Of a DNA stretch of 10,674 nt, positions 1 through 6,557 are shown piece after piece. The DNA lies in contig DITY01000036.1 in NCBI GenBank assembly GCA_002422955.1, positions 1 to 10,674 of the forward strand, given 5' to 3'. The position numbers and the translations under genes were made by a program. How positions within the stretch are numbered: position 1 is the stretch's first letter; every line of letters begins with the position of its first letter. The notes under the pieces are model-generated. The model was given only the letters and a program-made list of their open reading frames with translations. It did not search any database and was not told where the DNA came from. Origin of the DNA: Planctomycetaceae bacterium UBA6172. Lineage in GTDB: Bacteria > Planctomycetota > Planctomycetia > Pirellulales > Pirellulaceae.

Positions 1-262
1 CTGGGTCGGGGTTAGCCTGTCCGGGGCTGGGCTTGGCGGGCGATCGCGGTGGCCGCGGCAACGGGGGAGGCGTCACGGCGGGCGGAGCCGGCGCGGGTTG
101 CGGCAGCGTGCCGGCGGGCTGCGAGTCGTCCGCGGGAAAGGGCTGTGGCCGTGGCGGCGGGGGTGGCTGGGAGCCGGGTGGCGCGAGCTGGGCGAGGGCG
201 GTCATCGCCAGGGCGGTCGACAGGCACCAGGCGGTTATCCACAATCGGGCTCGAGACAGCAT
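1..262 (-). CDS. Exported proline-rich protein, N-terminal part (3' end beyond left edge)
   Basis: An open frame starts at ATG 262-260 on the minus strand and has no stop to position 1, giving 87 codons of an incomplete gene. The first 24 residues form a clear Sec signal peptide: a basic start (MLSRAR), a hydrophobic core around residues 8-23, and a type I signal peptidase site ALA|Q after residue 24. The rest is low complexity, rich in Pro, Ala and Gln with runs of proline, as in a linker or wall-spanning stretch. A GAGG lies 7 bases upstream of the ATG. The frame uses G or C at most third positions, and this favours it over the plus-strand frame that extends argH leftward through the same bases. 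The functional domain lies outside the window, so no function can be given. It diverges from argH. Confidence 0.72.
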   Translation of the reverse strand, partial: MLSRARLWITAWCLSTALAMTALAQLAPPGSQPPPPPRPQPFPADDSQPAGTLPQPAPAPPAVTPPPLPRPPRSPAKPSPGQANPDP

Positions 263-306
263 TACAAGACCTCATTCAAAACATCAGCACTCTGGGTAGG
301 CAATCC
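263..306. promoter_or_regulatory. Divergent intergenic region between the proline-rich gene and argH
   Basis: These 44 bp separate the two divergent start codons and are more AT-rich than their flanks, so at least one promoter is expected here or inside the neighbouring gene. No convincing -35/-10 pair was found. At the argH end, GGTAGG (295-300) lies 6 bases before the GTG start and is the best ribosome-binding candidate. At the other end, GAGG on the minus strand precedes the opposite ATG. Confidence 0.35.
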
Positions 307-1698
307 GTGGACAGCCCCTCGCGAAGCGGAGTATTTGACAGTAAGACCGACAACCGTGTCGAGCGGTTCGCGGAGAGCATCAGTTTTGACGCCCGCTTGT
401 ATCCTCAGGATATCCGAGGTTCCATCGCGCATGCGAGGATGCTGGCCGCCCAGGGGATGATCACCACCGAAGAGGCCGACCAGATCGAGCAAACGTTGCT
501 CGAGATCGGCCGGGAGTTGGCCGCGGGGCAATTGCCGTTGCGGATCGAACTCGAAGACATCCACATGCACATCGAGCAGGCCTTGATCGACCGGCTCGGC
601 GATGTCGGTCGCAAATTGCACACGGCGCGTAGCCGGAACGACCAGGTCAGCACGGACGTGCGGTTGTGGGTTCGCGAAGCGCTCGATCGCGTCGATGCGG
701 GGCTGGTCGAACTGCAACGCGCCTTCTTGGGTCGCTGCGACCGGGATGCCGACGTCGTGTTGCCGGCTTACACACATCTGCAGCGGGCTCAGCCGGTACT
801 CGCGCCGCATTACTGGTTGGCCTACATCGAAAAGTATCAGCGCGATCGCGAGCGGGTGGCCGATTGTCGGCGGCGGGTCAATCGATGCAGCTTGGGGGTG
901 GCCGCCGTTGCCGGGACCTCGCTGCCGATCGATCGGCGGATGACCGCAGCGGCCTTGGGTTTCGATACGATCACCGCGAACAGTTTGGACACCAGCAGCG
1001 ATCGCGATTTCGTGTTGGAAAGTGCGTTCGTGTTGGCGATGATCGCCTCGCACCTCAGCGGCTGGGCCGAGGAATGGATCCTGTGGAGCACCGTCGAGTT
1101 CGGCTTTTTGAAATTGCCGCACGCCTTCTGCACCGGCAGCAGCATCATGCCGCAGAAGGTCAATCCCGACACGCTGGAGCTGACTCGCGGCAAGTCGGCT
1201 CGGGTGATGGGGAACCTGCAAACCTTGATGTTGCTCGTCAAAAACCTGCCGCTCGCCTACAACCGCGACTTGCAAGAAGACAAGCCACCGCTGTTCGATT
1301 CGTTCGACACCATCGAAGCGGCACTGAATGTCGCCGCGCCGCTGGTGGCCGGCGCGGAGTTGCGACGGGAATCGATCGCGTCGCGGTTAGAGCTCGGTTA
1401 CCTCGACGCGACGACGCTGATGGAATACCTGATTCTCCGTGGCATGCCACAGCGGAGGGCGCATCATTTGGTCGGTGCGATCGTCGGGGAAGCGATGCGG
1501 CGCGAACTGCCGTTGGCGGAGCTGCCGTTGGAAGTGCTGCAACAGCACGCCCCGGAGTTGGACGAGGGTGTGCGACAGGTGCTCGGCGCGGCCAACGCGG
1601 TCGCGGCCTTCCGCAGCGAAGGGAGCACTTCGCCCGAGCGGGTCGCGGAGCAAGTAAGCTTGTGGAAGACGCGGTTGGTGACGGAAGCTGGCGCGTGA
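307..1698 (+). CDS. argH: Argininosuccinate lyase
   Basis: ArgH cleaves argininosuccinate to arginine and fumarate, the last step of arginine synthesis, as a cytoplasmic homotetramer of the fumarase/aspartase superfamily. All three conserved regions are present: HTARSRNDQ at residues 105-113, YTHLQRAQP at 155-163 with the catalytic histidine H157, and the signature GSSIMPQKVNP at 277-287 holding the mobile-loop serine and the KxN residues. The frame is open far to the left, but homology begins at about SGVFDS. I chose GTG 307, preceded by GGTAGG with a 6-base gap, which gives 463 residues, normal for the family; the bases upstream belong to the divergent exported protein. The next gene begins about 50 bp downstream on the same strand. 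Nothing in the protein looks damaged. The family call is firm; only the start is less certain. Confidence 0.97.
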   Translation: MDSPSRSGVFDSKTDNRVERFAESISFDARLYPQDIRGSIAHARMLAAQGMITTEEADQIEQTLLEIGRELAAGQLPLRIELEDIHMHIEQALIDRLGDVGRKLHTARSRNDQVSTDVRLWVREALDRVDAGLVELQRAFLGRCDRDADVVLPAYTHLQRAQPVLAPHYWLAYIEKYQRDRERVADCRRRVNRCSLGVAAVAGTSLPIDRRMTAAALGFDTITANSLDTSSDRDFVLESAFVLAMIASHLSGWAEEWILWSTVEFGFLKLPHAFCTGSSIMPQKVNPDTLELTRGKSARVMGNLQTLMLLVKNLPLAYNRDLQEDKPPLFDSFDTIEAALNVAAPLVAGAELRRESIASRLELGYLDATTLMEYLILRGMPQRRAHHLVGAIVGEAMRRELPLAELPLEVLQQHAPELDEGVRQVLGAANAVAAFRSEGSTSPERVAEQVSLWKTRLVTEAGA

Positions 1699-1749
1699 GC
1701 GGGGCTGCCGTCGCCCACGTTTTCGACTCGTTTGCGTCCGAAGTGCAGA

Positions 1750-2670
1750 ATGAATGTTTCAATTCGGCTGCTGATCGCCAGCATCCTGCTGCTAGCCGGC
1801 GTCCGCGCGGTGTCGCTGCTGGTCTGGCGACCGCCGCCGCCGCAGGGGCTCGATCTGCGTGCCCGGCTGGGACTCCGTGACGAAGGCGGCCTGCTCGATT
1901 TCGCGGCGATCGGTGTTCCCAACGATACGGGCACGACGGTTTGGCAGGTCGCCTGGCGGGACCGCGACGGGGCGACGACGGTGCTCCTACCCGACCAGGA
2001 TGGACGCTGGTGGGGTCTGGTGGGGACGGGCGGTGACGGGACGAGTGCTCGCGAGCAATTGGCAAAAATTGGCGAGCATTTTGCGGGTGATGTCTCAGAG
2101 TTCGTCACTTATTCCGAGTTTCGTAACTCCCTCACGGCAATCTCGCTGGGCGGACTGGGATCGGTCGCGCGCTTGAGCGTCGCGGTCTGGGACCCGGCCG
2201 CGCCGGTCTTCATCACGGCGGGGGAGGACGGGGCGCCGGGCGTGCGTGGGCAGGACGACGATGGCGACGGGCGGGTAGACACTGAGAGTGAACTCGGGTC
2301 GACTGGTTCGGACGACCAGATCATCGCCCCCGGCGATCCGGGTTACCCAGACGCTGGCGAGGAGCTCGTTTTCCAGGGCGATGACGTGGCGGACGGGCCA
2401 GCGGTCCGCTCACGCGTGATTTCTCGCGGGGCCATGGTAGAATTGAAGAACGATTGGGAGTGGCCCGACAGGCAGAGCGCGGACGTGGCGGACGGTACGG
2501 GCTCGGCAACTCAGGAAGTTTGGCTCCGATTGAATGATGCCGACGGCTCGACACTTGCAGAACTGTCGCTGCGACTTGGCGGTGAACCCGTATCAGCCGA
2601 ATCGAAGCGGCGCGGACCGAATGATGGCAAGCTGAACGAGAGCGAAGGTATCCGCGATGGAACCCATTGA
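1750..2670 (+). CDS. Unknown N-terminally membrane-anchored protein
   Basis: No family was recognised. The start chosen is ATG 1750, giving 306 residues; a TTG at 1732 in the same frame would add six residues. Residues 4-26 are one strongly hydrophobic segment (RLLIASILLLAG at its core) that would act as an uncleaved anchor or signal peptide, followed by PPPP. The remainder looks soluble and presumably extracytoplasmic. Residues 160-210 are very rich in Asp and Gly, with a DDDGDGRVDTESE loop at about 169-181. This resembles acidic calcium-binding loops of the EF-hand, dockerin or thrombospondin type 3 kind, but it is single, so calcium binding is only a guess. A probable beta-rich tail follows (EVWLRLNDADGSTLAELSL). 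It lies 51 bp after argH, and its end overlaps the polyketide synthase gene by 14 bp, which suggests co-transcription and coupled translation. Confidence 0.8.
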   Translation: MNVSIRLLIASILLLAGVRAVSLLVWRPPPPQGLDLRARLGLRDEGGLLDFAAIGVPNDTGTTVWQVAWRDRDGATTVLLPDQDGRWWGLVGTGGDGTSAREQLAKIGEHFAGDVSEFVTYSEFRNSLTAISLGGLGSVARLSVAVWDPAAPVFITAGEDGAPGVRGQDDDGDGRVDTESELGSTGSDDQIIAPGDPGYPDAGEELVFQGDDVADGPAVRSRVISRGAMVELKNDWEWPDRQSADVADGTGSATQEVWLRLNDADGSTLAELSLRLGGEPVSAESKRRGPNDGKLNESEGIRDGTH

Positions 2671-3898
2671 TCTGATTCGAGAGTCAGCCCTCCCGGTGGG
2701 AACCCGGCCTGACGACCCGAGTGCGAGTTGGATCATGGGGATCGGCATCGCGTTGCCAGCCCGCAGCATCAGCCAGGGCGAGTCGCTCGAATTCGCCAAG
2801 CGGATGCTCTTCCCCAGCGACCTGCATGGGCGCGCGGTCGACGCGTTGTATCGCAAGTCGGCCGTCGATCGCCGCGGTAGCGTGTTGCTGGAGGGTGGCG
2901 GCACGGACGAACCCGGCGAGGCGGTATCGCAATCTTTTTTCCCCGCGGCCGAATCCGCCACCGAGCGGGGACCGACGACCGGTCAGCGGATTCGTCGCTT
3001 TCATGAAGAAGCGCTGCCTCTGGCGCGGCGGGCCAGCGTCGCGGCGCTGCGAGATGCGGGCGTCATGACCGAGCAGGTCACGCACCTCGTCGTCGTAACG
3101 TGTACCGGCTTCCAGTCGCCGGGGGTCGATGTGGGGCTGATTCGCGAACTCGGGTTGTCACCGGAAACGGAGCGGGTGCAGGTCGGCTTCATGGGTTGTC
3201 ACGGCGCGATCAACGGGCTTCGCGTAGCTCTCGGTTTGAGCGGTCGCGATCCCGCGGCACGGGTGCTTGTGGTCTGTGTCGAGTTGTGCAGCCTGCATTA
3301 TCAATACGGCTGGGAGACCGACCACGTGGTCAGCAACGCGATTTTCGCCGATGGCGCGGCCGCCGTCGTGATCGGCGGCGATCGGGCGACGGCGGATAGC
3401 CAGGAAGCGCGGTTACTGGGTGATGCCGTTGGCGGTGATGCGGCCGGCAACGCGAGCTCGGGATTGTCGCGGCGGGCCGCGGAATTGCTCGCCACCGGCT
3501 CGTATTGGATCGCCGATTCGGAACAGGCGATGACGTGGAAGATCGGTGACCATGGGTTCGAGATGACGCTGTCGGCAGAGGTTCCGGACCGGATCCGCGC
3601 CGAATTGCCCGGTTACCTGGAAAGTTGGCTCGCCCGCCAGGGTTTGCGTTGCGCCGACATCGGCGGCTGGGCGGTGCATCCCGGCGGTCCGAGAATCCTC
3701 ACCGCCGTACAGGCCTCGCTGGGACTCACGGACGATCAATTGGCCGATTCGCGTCAGGTCTTGGCGGAGCATGGCAATATGTCATCGCCGACGATGCTCT
3801 TCATCCTAGAACGCTTCGCCCGCGCGGATCGCCAGGGGCCTTGGCTGATGCTCGGCTTCGGACCCGGGCTGGAAGTCGAAGTGGCCTTGATCCGCTGA
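2657..3898 (+). CDS. Type III polyketide synthase (chalcone/stilbene synthase-like)
   Basis: The 413-residue product is a homodimeric ketosynthase of the chalcone synthase fold, which condenses malonyl-CoA units onto a CoA-linked starter without an acyl carrier protein. The catalytic triad is complete: C181 in GFMGCHGA, H341 in VHPGG and N374 in EHGNMSSPT. The C-terminal GFGPG motif (residues 401-405 region, MLGFGPGLEVE) typical of type III enzymes rather than FabH is also present. Other thiolase-fold landmarks are VTCTGF near 148-152 and the NAIFADGAAAVV strand at 227-238. It is slightly longer than the roughly 350-390 residues usual in bacteria because of an N-terminal extension of about 25 residues. 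ATG 2657 lies inside the end of the preceding gene, with GAAGGT about 7 bases before it. No methyltransferase or monooxygenase partner is beside it, so the product (alkylpyrone, alkylresorcinol or other) cannot be predicted. Confidence 0.93.
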   Translation: MEPIDLIRESALPVGTRPDDPSASWIMGIGIALPARSISQGESLEFAKRMLFPSDLHGRAVDALYRKSAVDRRGSVLLEGGGTDEPGEAVSQSFFPAAESATERGPTTGQRIRRFHEEALPLARRASVAALRDAGVMTEQVTHLVVVTCTGFQSPGVDVGLIRELGLSPETERVQVGFMGCHGAINGLRVALGLSGRDPAARVLVVCVELCSLHYQYGWETDHVVSNAIFADGAAAVVIGGDRATADSQEARLLGDAVGGDAAGNASSGLSRRAAELLATGSYWIADSEQAMTWKIGDHGFEMTLSAEVPDRIRAELPGYLESWLARQGLRCADIGGWAVHPGGPRILTAVQASLGLTDDQLADSRQVLAEHGNMSSPTMLFILERFARADRQGPWLMLGFGPGLEVEVALIR

Positions 3899-3971
3899 GC
3901 TGACATCGCATGAGCCAACATCGAGCGAGCCAACATCGGGCGAGCCAACATCGGGCGAGCCAACATCGGGC
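3897..3971 (+). repeat. Five-unit 15-bp tandem repeat between the PKS gene and nnrE
   Basis: Five head-to-tail units of the form GAGCCAACATCGGGC are visible. Units 3 to 5 (3927-3941, 3942-3956, 3957-3971) are identical, unit 2 (3912-3926) differs by one base, and unit 1 (3897-3911, GAGCTGACATCGCAT) is degenerate and begins inside the PKS stop codon. The array ends at GATGCATTTTTCAC. Identical copies suggest recent slipped-strand expansion. The 15-bp period is a multiple of three, so copy-number change keeps any reading frame through it. Confidence 0.93.
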
Positions 3972-4011
3972 GATGCATTTTTCACACCTGGAAGCCGGCA
4001 GTCGCGGATGA
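3910..4011 (+). CDS. Possible 33-residue peptide made of SQHRA repeats
   Basis: ATG 3910, 11 bases after the PKS stop codon, opens a frame through the tandem repeat that encodes four consecutive SQHRA units, then MHFSHLEAGSRG, and stops at TGA 4009-4011. That stop shares bases with the nnrE start in an ATGA overlap, the usual geometry of translational coupling. What is seen is the frame and its exact junction with the next gene. That it is translated is inference: there is no good Shine-Dalgarno sequence before 3910, only a weak GAGCTGA, and the sequence resembles no known peptide. It could be a coupling or leader ORF, or simply a by-product of a repeat whose period is divisible by three. Confidence 0.25.
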   Translation: MSQHRASQHRASQHRASQHRAMHFSHLEAGSRG

Positions 4012-4724
4012 ATCCGTCCCTTTATCTTACGCGCGCTCAAGTGCGGAATGTCGACCGGATCGCGATCGAGCGGTATGGGATCAGTGGCCTGGTGTTGATG
4101 GAAAATGCCGGCCGGTCGGTGGCCGAGTGGATCGCTCGCAACCTGCCACCGGGCGACGTCTGCATCCTGTGCGGCAAAGGGAACAACGGTGGCGACGGGT
4201 ACGTGATCGCCAGGCACTTGGAGTTGGAATTCGACCGGATGGCGAGTTTCCTGGGGGACGCGATGCCGGCGACGATGGTGCGCGTCGTTTCGGTCGTTGA
4301 GCCTGAAACTCTGTCGGGCGATGCGGCGATTAACCATCGGGTCGCGCGGCTTTCCCAGATTCCGATCCGCATCGTCACCGACACGGCATCGCTCCGAGCC
4401 GCGATCGGTCAACCGGACCTGCTCATCGACTGCTTGCTCGGAACGGGAGCGAGTGGCGACCCGCTGGGGATTTTTGCTGACGCGATCGGGTTGGCCAACG
4501 ACTTGCCGGCGCGACGGGTTGCCGTCGATGTGCCGAGCGGTCTCGATTGCGACACGGGCGTGGCGGGCGAGCCGACGTTTCGTGCCGAGGCGACGCTGAC
4601 TTTGGTTGCGTCGAAAGTCGGCTTTCGGCAAGCCGCGGCCGAGCCTTGGCTGGGCCAGGTGGTGGTCCTACCGATCGGCATTCCGCGTTTCCTGCTGCGT
4701 TCCTTGCCGCTCGATCCGGCCTGA
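4008..4724 (+). CDS. nnrE: NAD(P)H-hydrate epimerase (YjeF N-terminal domain, stand-alone)
   Basis: This enzyme interconverts the R and S forms of hydrated NADH/NADPH so that the S-specific dehydratase can repair them. The 238 residues cover a single YjeF_N Rossmann-like domain. Visible family motifs are MENAGR at 31-36, the nucleotide-binding GKGNNGGDG at 56-64, DCLLGTG at 141-147 and the active-site region DVPSGLDCDTG at 174-184. The C-terminal NnrD dehydratase domain found in fused bacterial YjeF proteins is absent, so a separate dehydratase would have to be encoded elsewhere. The start at ATG 4008 gives MNPSLYLTRAQVRNVD, which matches the usual N-terminus. It follows the PKS gene on the same strand after the repeat-filled spacer and overlaps the stop of the possible SQHRA mini-ORF by four bases. 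As a housekeeping metabolite-repair enzyme it has no obvious link to its neighbours. Confidence 0.93.
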   Translation: MNPSLYLTRAQVRNVDRIAIERYGISGLVLMENAGRSVAEWIARNLPPGDVCILCGKGNNGGDGYVIARHLELEFDRMASFLGDAMPATMVRVVSVVEPETLSGDAAINHRVARLSQIPIRIVTDTASLRAAIGQPDLLIDCLLGTGASGDPLGIFADAIGLANDLPARRVAVDVPSGLDCDTGVAGEPTFRAEATLTLVASKVGFRQAAAEPWLGQVVVLPIGIPRFLLRSLPLDPA

Positions 4725-4754
4725 GGTGGCTCTGCGCCCCACAAAATTCTGCCC

Positions 4755-4792
4755 TTGACCCTGTTTGTCGACAATCGGTAGGAGAGCCATCG
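4755..4792 (+). promoter_or_regulatory. Possible promoter/operator with a 10-bp palindrome
   Basis: The gap after nnrE holds TTGACC (4755-4760), five of six bases of a sigma-70 -35 box. A perfect 10-bp palindrome TTGTCGACAA (4765-4774) follows, and then GGTAGGAG (4777-4784). No good -10 box lies at the right spacing; TAGGAG at 4779 is weak and is equally well read as a Shine-Dalgarno sequence for a TTG at 4793. The layout would suit a repressor site inside a promoter for the small downstream gene, but this is inference from short motifs. Confidence 0.22.
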
Positions 4793-4825
4793 TTGTCGGA
4801 ACTGCCGCTATGCAGGATGCAGGGT

Positions 4826-5287
4826 ATGCGAACGTCCCATGAACCGTGGCGGAGTTGTTGGGTCGCGATCTTAACGTGCACAACCCTGTCGTCTCAGGTC
4901 GGGTGCAGCTCGTGGAGGAAGCGATTCGCGCGTCCGCCAGCCTTGGCCGCCCAAGCCGCGTCCGCGAACTTGCCGAGCGTGGAACCGCCGCCCCCGCCCG
5001 AGATGCCCACATCGACAGACGTCGCTGCCGTGGTGGCCCAATCGCCCCCGATCGCGGAACCAGACCCCGAACCGATGGGCCCGACCGATCGGTTTGGTCA
5101 ACAGCCAGTGCTGCGTCCCTTCGTTAAGAAGCAGGAGCCCCGGGGGGTGAGGCTCGCGAAGTGCACTGGCCGGTTCGCCGGGACGGTCGTGACCGCTGTC
5201 GGATACACCGTCGGGTTTGTCGCCATGTTGGCGTTCATGGCTTGGGCAAAGACCGACAACGACCACAATGATTTCGACGATTTCTAA
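4826..5287 (+). CDS. Small unknown protein with signal-like N-terminus and C-terminal membrane segment
   Basis: No family was recognised. From ATG 4826 the product has 153 residues. Its parts are a hydrophobic N-terminal stretch (WVAILTCTTLSSQ) ending in VGCSSW, which may be an imperfect lipobox with Cys27; a Pro/Ala/Glu-rich middle with PPPPP; and a second strongly hydrophobic stretch near the C-terminus (about FAGTVVTAVGYTVGFVAMLAF) closed by a very acidic tail ending DFDDF. It is probably a membrane protein whose middle part lies outside the cytoplasm. The start is uncertain. ATG 4817 (156 residues) is possible, and TTG 4793 (164 residues) has the best Shine-Dalgarno, AGGAG with a suitable gap, but would give a long n-region. 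The frame extends upstream into nnrE, where it is a shadow. It lies convergent to the YdjY-type lipoprotein gene. Confidence 0.68.
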   Translation: MRTSHEPWRSCWVAILTCTTLSSQVGCSSWRKRFARPPALAAQAASANLPSVEPPPPPEMPTSTDVAAVVAQSPPIAEPDPEPMGPTDRFGQQPVLRPFVKKQEPRGVRLAKCTGRFAGTVVTAVGYTVGFVAMLAFMAWAKTDNDHNDFDDF

Positions 5288-5343
5288 CTTCGCAGCCACC
5301 TCAGACGGGGCGTTGGCCTGCGTGATCGTGGCCTCCTGGTCTC

Positions 5344-5367
5344 ACGGGCGAGCCACTTGAAGCCCGT
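5344..5367. terminator. Weak hairpin between two convergent genes
   Basis: ACGGGC (5344-5349) and GCCCGT (5362-5367) can pair as a 6-bp GC-rich stem around a 12-base loop, between the plus-strand small membrane protein and the minus-strand lipoprotein. It is well placed for a bidirectional terminator, but there is no T-run on either side, so an intrinsic terminator is not established. Confidence 0.2.
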
Positions 5368-5393
5368 CAGGATGATCCCGCGCGCCGTGAGCT

Positions 5394-6557
5394 TTAGTTG
5401 CTAGGCCCGGCTGCGGGTTGTTCGGCTGCCGGTTCTGCGCCGGGGTTGGTCGCGGGCCGCAGCGGCAGCCAGGTTTCATCCGGTTGCCAGGGGTCGGTGA
5501 CTTCGGTGCTGGCATCGGCGGCGGGTTCAGGCAGCGGAACCAATACCAGTCGGATCGGCGTGCCGCGTGGCGGGATGCGTTCTTTGAAGGTTTCGAATTG
5601 CAGGGCGCTATTCGAGTCGCTGCTCGGGATCGGCAAGTCGAGCATGGCGGTGCCGAAATTGGAGACGCAGATCATCTCACCGCTATCCGCCTGGTAATAC
5701 TCCTTGCCGTCCTGGGGATCGGTCCACCAGGTGCTGCCGGCGAAGACCCAATCGCGATCGAGTGCCTCCTCGGTGCCGGTCCGGCGGACCCACTGACGGG
5801 CGTCCATGACCTGCACCTGGCCCATGGGGTCACGCCACAGGACCCAGATGCGGATTCTCGGTCCGCTGGCAGCGACGTATTCCGGTTGGAAGGCGACCGG
5901 CTTCCCGGGGTTCACGCCGATCGCTAAGAGTGCCGCGTGCACTTCGGATGCCTTGGCGATCACCGCCACGACCGATTCGTGTTCTTTCGTCTCGGCTGAG
6001 CAACCGAACATTTCCAGATAAGCCTCTTGCTGGGCGACGTAACCGTCCACGATCACGCGTCGGTTCTGGGGGTCGACCCAAAGCGACGAGACCTGGCTGA
6101 TGCGGGTGGCGTTCGGAGGGTCGGCAAGGGTCGCTTGGACCTGTTGAGTGGGGCTGACATAGCCGCCTTCTTCAAGGGTTTGTTCGGCGGTTTTCGCCGC
6201 GTCCGACTCGTCCATTTTGCTTTGCGCCGCGAGCGATTCGGCCAAGGACCCTGGCGGCAGCTTCGGGTCCGCTGTGGGATCGTCGTCCGGCTCGGCCAGC
6301 CGACGCTCCGGCTTGTCGGCAGTGGCTTGGTCCGCACCCGCGGGGCTGGGCATCGCCGGTGGTAAGGGCGTGGCTGGCGGTGTGGACTCGTCAGGCGGCG
6401 CGTCGGGAGGTGCCGGGGTTGTTGGCACCTCAGGCAGCGCGGATTCGGGTGCGGCGGGAGCAGGCGGCGGCGGGGTTTCGGAGCGGCAAGCCGCGAATAG
6501 GGGAGCGATCGACAAGATACCCACAACCGCAACCGCGCGGAATGACTCGCAGTTCAT
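5394..6557 (-). CDS. YdjY-domain lipoprotein with proline-rich linker
   Basis: The 387-residue product begins with a lipoprotein signal: a hydrophobic core at residues 9-22, then LFAAC with Cys24 as the likely lipidated residue. Residues 28-75 are a Pro/Ala-rich linker, 76-135 are charged, and the folded part spans roughly 155-345. Within it, VDGYVAQQEAYLEMFGC (171-186), KEHESV (191-196) and EVHAALLAIGVNPGKPV (205-221) match the pattern of the YdjY domain: a Gly-rich strand, Leu-Glu, a Cys, then K-HES and H-ALLA-G-PG. The domain is frequent in planctomycetes and its biochemical role is not known. The C-terminus returns to Pro/Ala-rich sequence. ATG 6557 was chosen because it gives the signal peptide directly. 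It stands alone on this strand, divergent from the large unknown protein. Confidence 0.82.
   Translation of the reverse strand: MNCESFRAVAVVGILSIAPLFAACRSETPPPPAPAAPESALPEVPTTPAPPDAPPDESTPPATPLPPAMPSPAGADQATADKPERRLAEPDDDPTADPKLPPGSLAESLAAQSKMDESDAAKTAEQTLEEGGYVSPTQQVQATLADPPNATRISQVSSLWVDPQNRRVIVDGYVAQQEAYLEMFGCSAETKEHESVVAVIAKASEVHAALLAIGVNPGKPVAFQPEYVAASGPRIRIWVLWRDPMGQVQVMDARQWVRRTGTEEALDRDWVFAGSTWWTDPQDGKEYYQADSGEMICVSNFGTAMLDLPIPSSDSNSALQFETFKERIPPRGTPIRLVLVPLPEPAADASTEVTDPWQPDETWLPLRPATNPGAEPAAEQPAAGPSN

Noticed and set aside
49..306. Upstream extension of ArgH to a 549-residue protein
   Set aside because: The Ala/Arg-rich residues have no ArgH homology, family length is about 460, and the opposite strand carries a signal-peptide protein with better codon structure.
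262..1275. 337-residue minus-strand frame opposite argH
   Set aside because: It is a typical antisense frame in high-GC DNA; the plus strand is unambiguously argH with all family motifs.
2657..3898. FabH (3-oxoacyl-ACP synthase III) as the identity of the ketosynthase
   Set aside because: The length, the MGCHGA context of the cysteine, and the C-terminal GFGPG motif fit type III PKS better than FabH.
3754..3978. Minus-strand frame with PMLAR repeats
   Set aside because: It is the antisense reading of the 15-bp tandem repeat and of the end of the PKS gene, without a supported start.
4725..4745. Terminator after nnrE
   Set aside because: Only a 4-bp GTGG/CCAC stem can form and there is no T-run.
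4547..4825. Long N-terminal extension of the small membrane protein into nnrE
   Set aside because: The frame overlaps the well-supported nnrE coding region and translates to Arg/Gly-rich sequence; the real start lies at 4793-4826.
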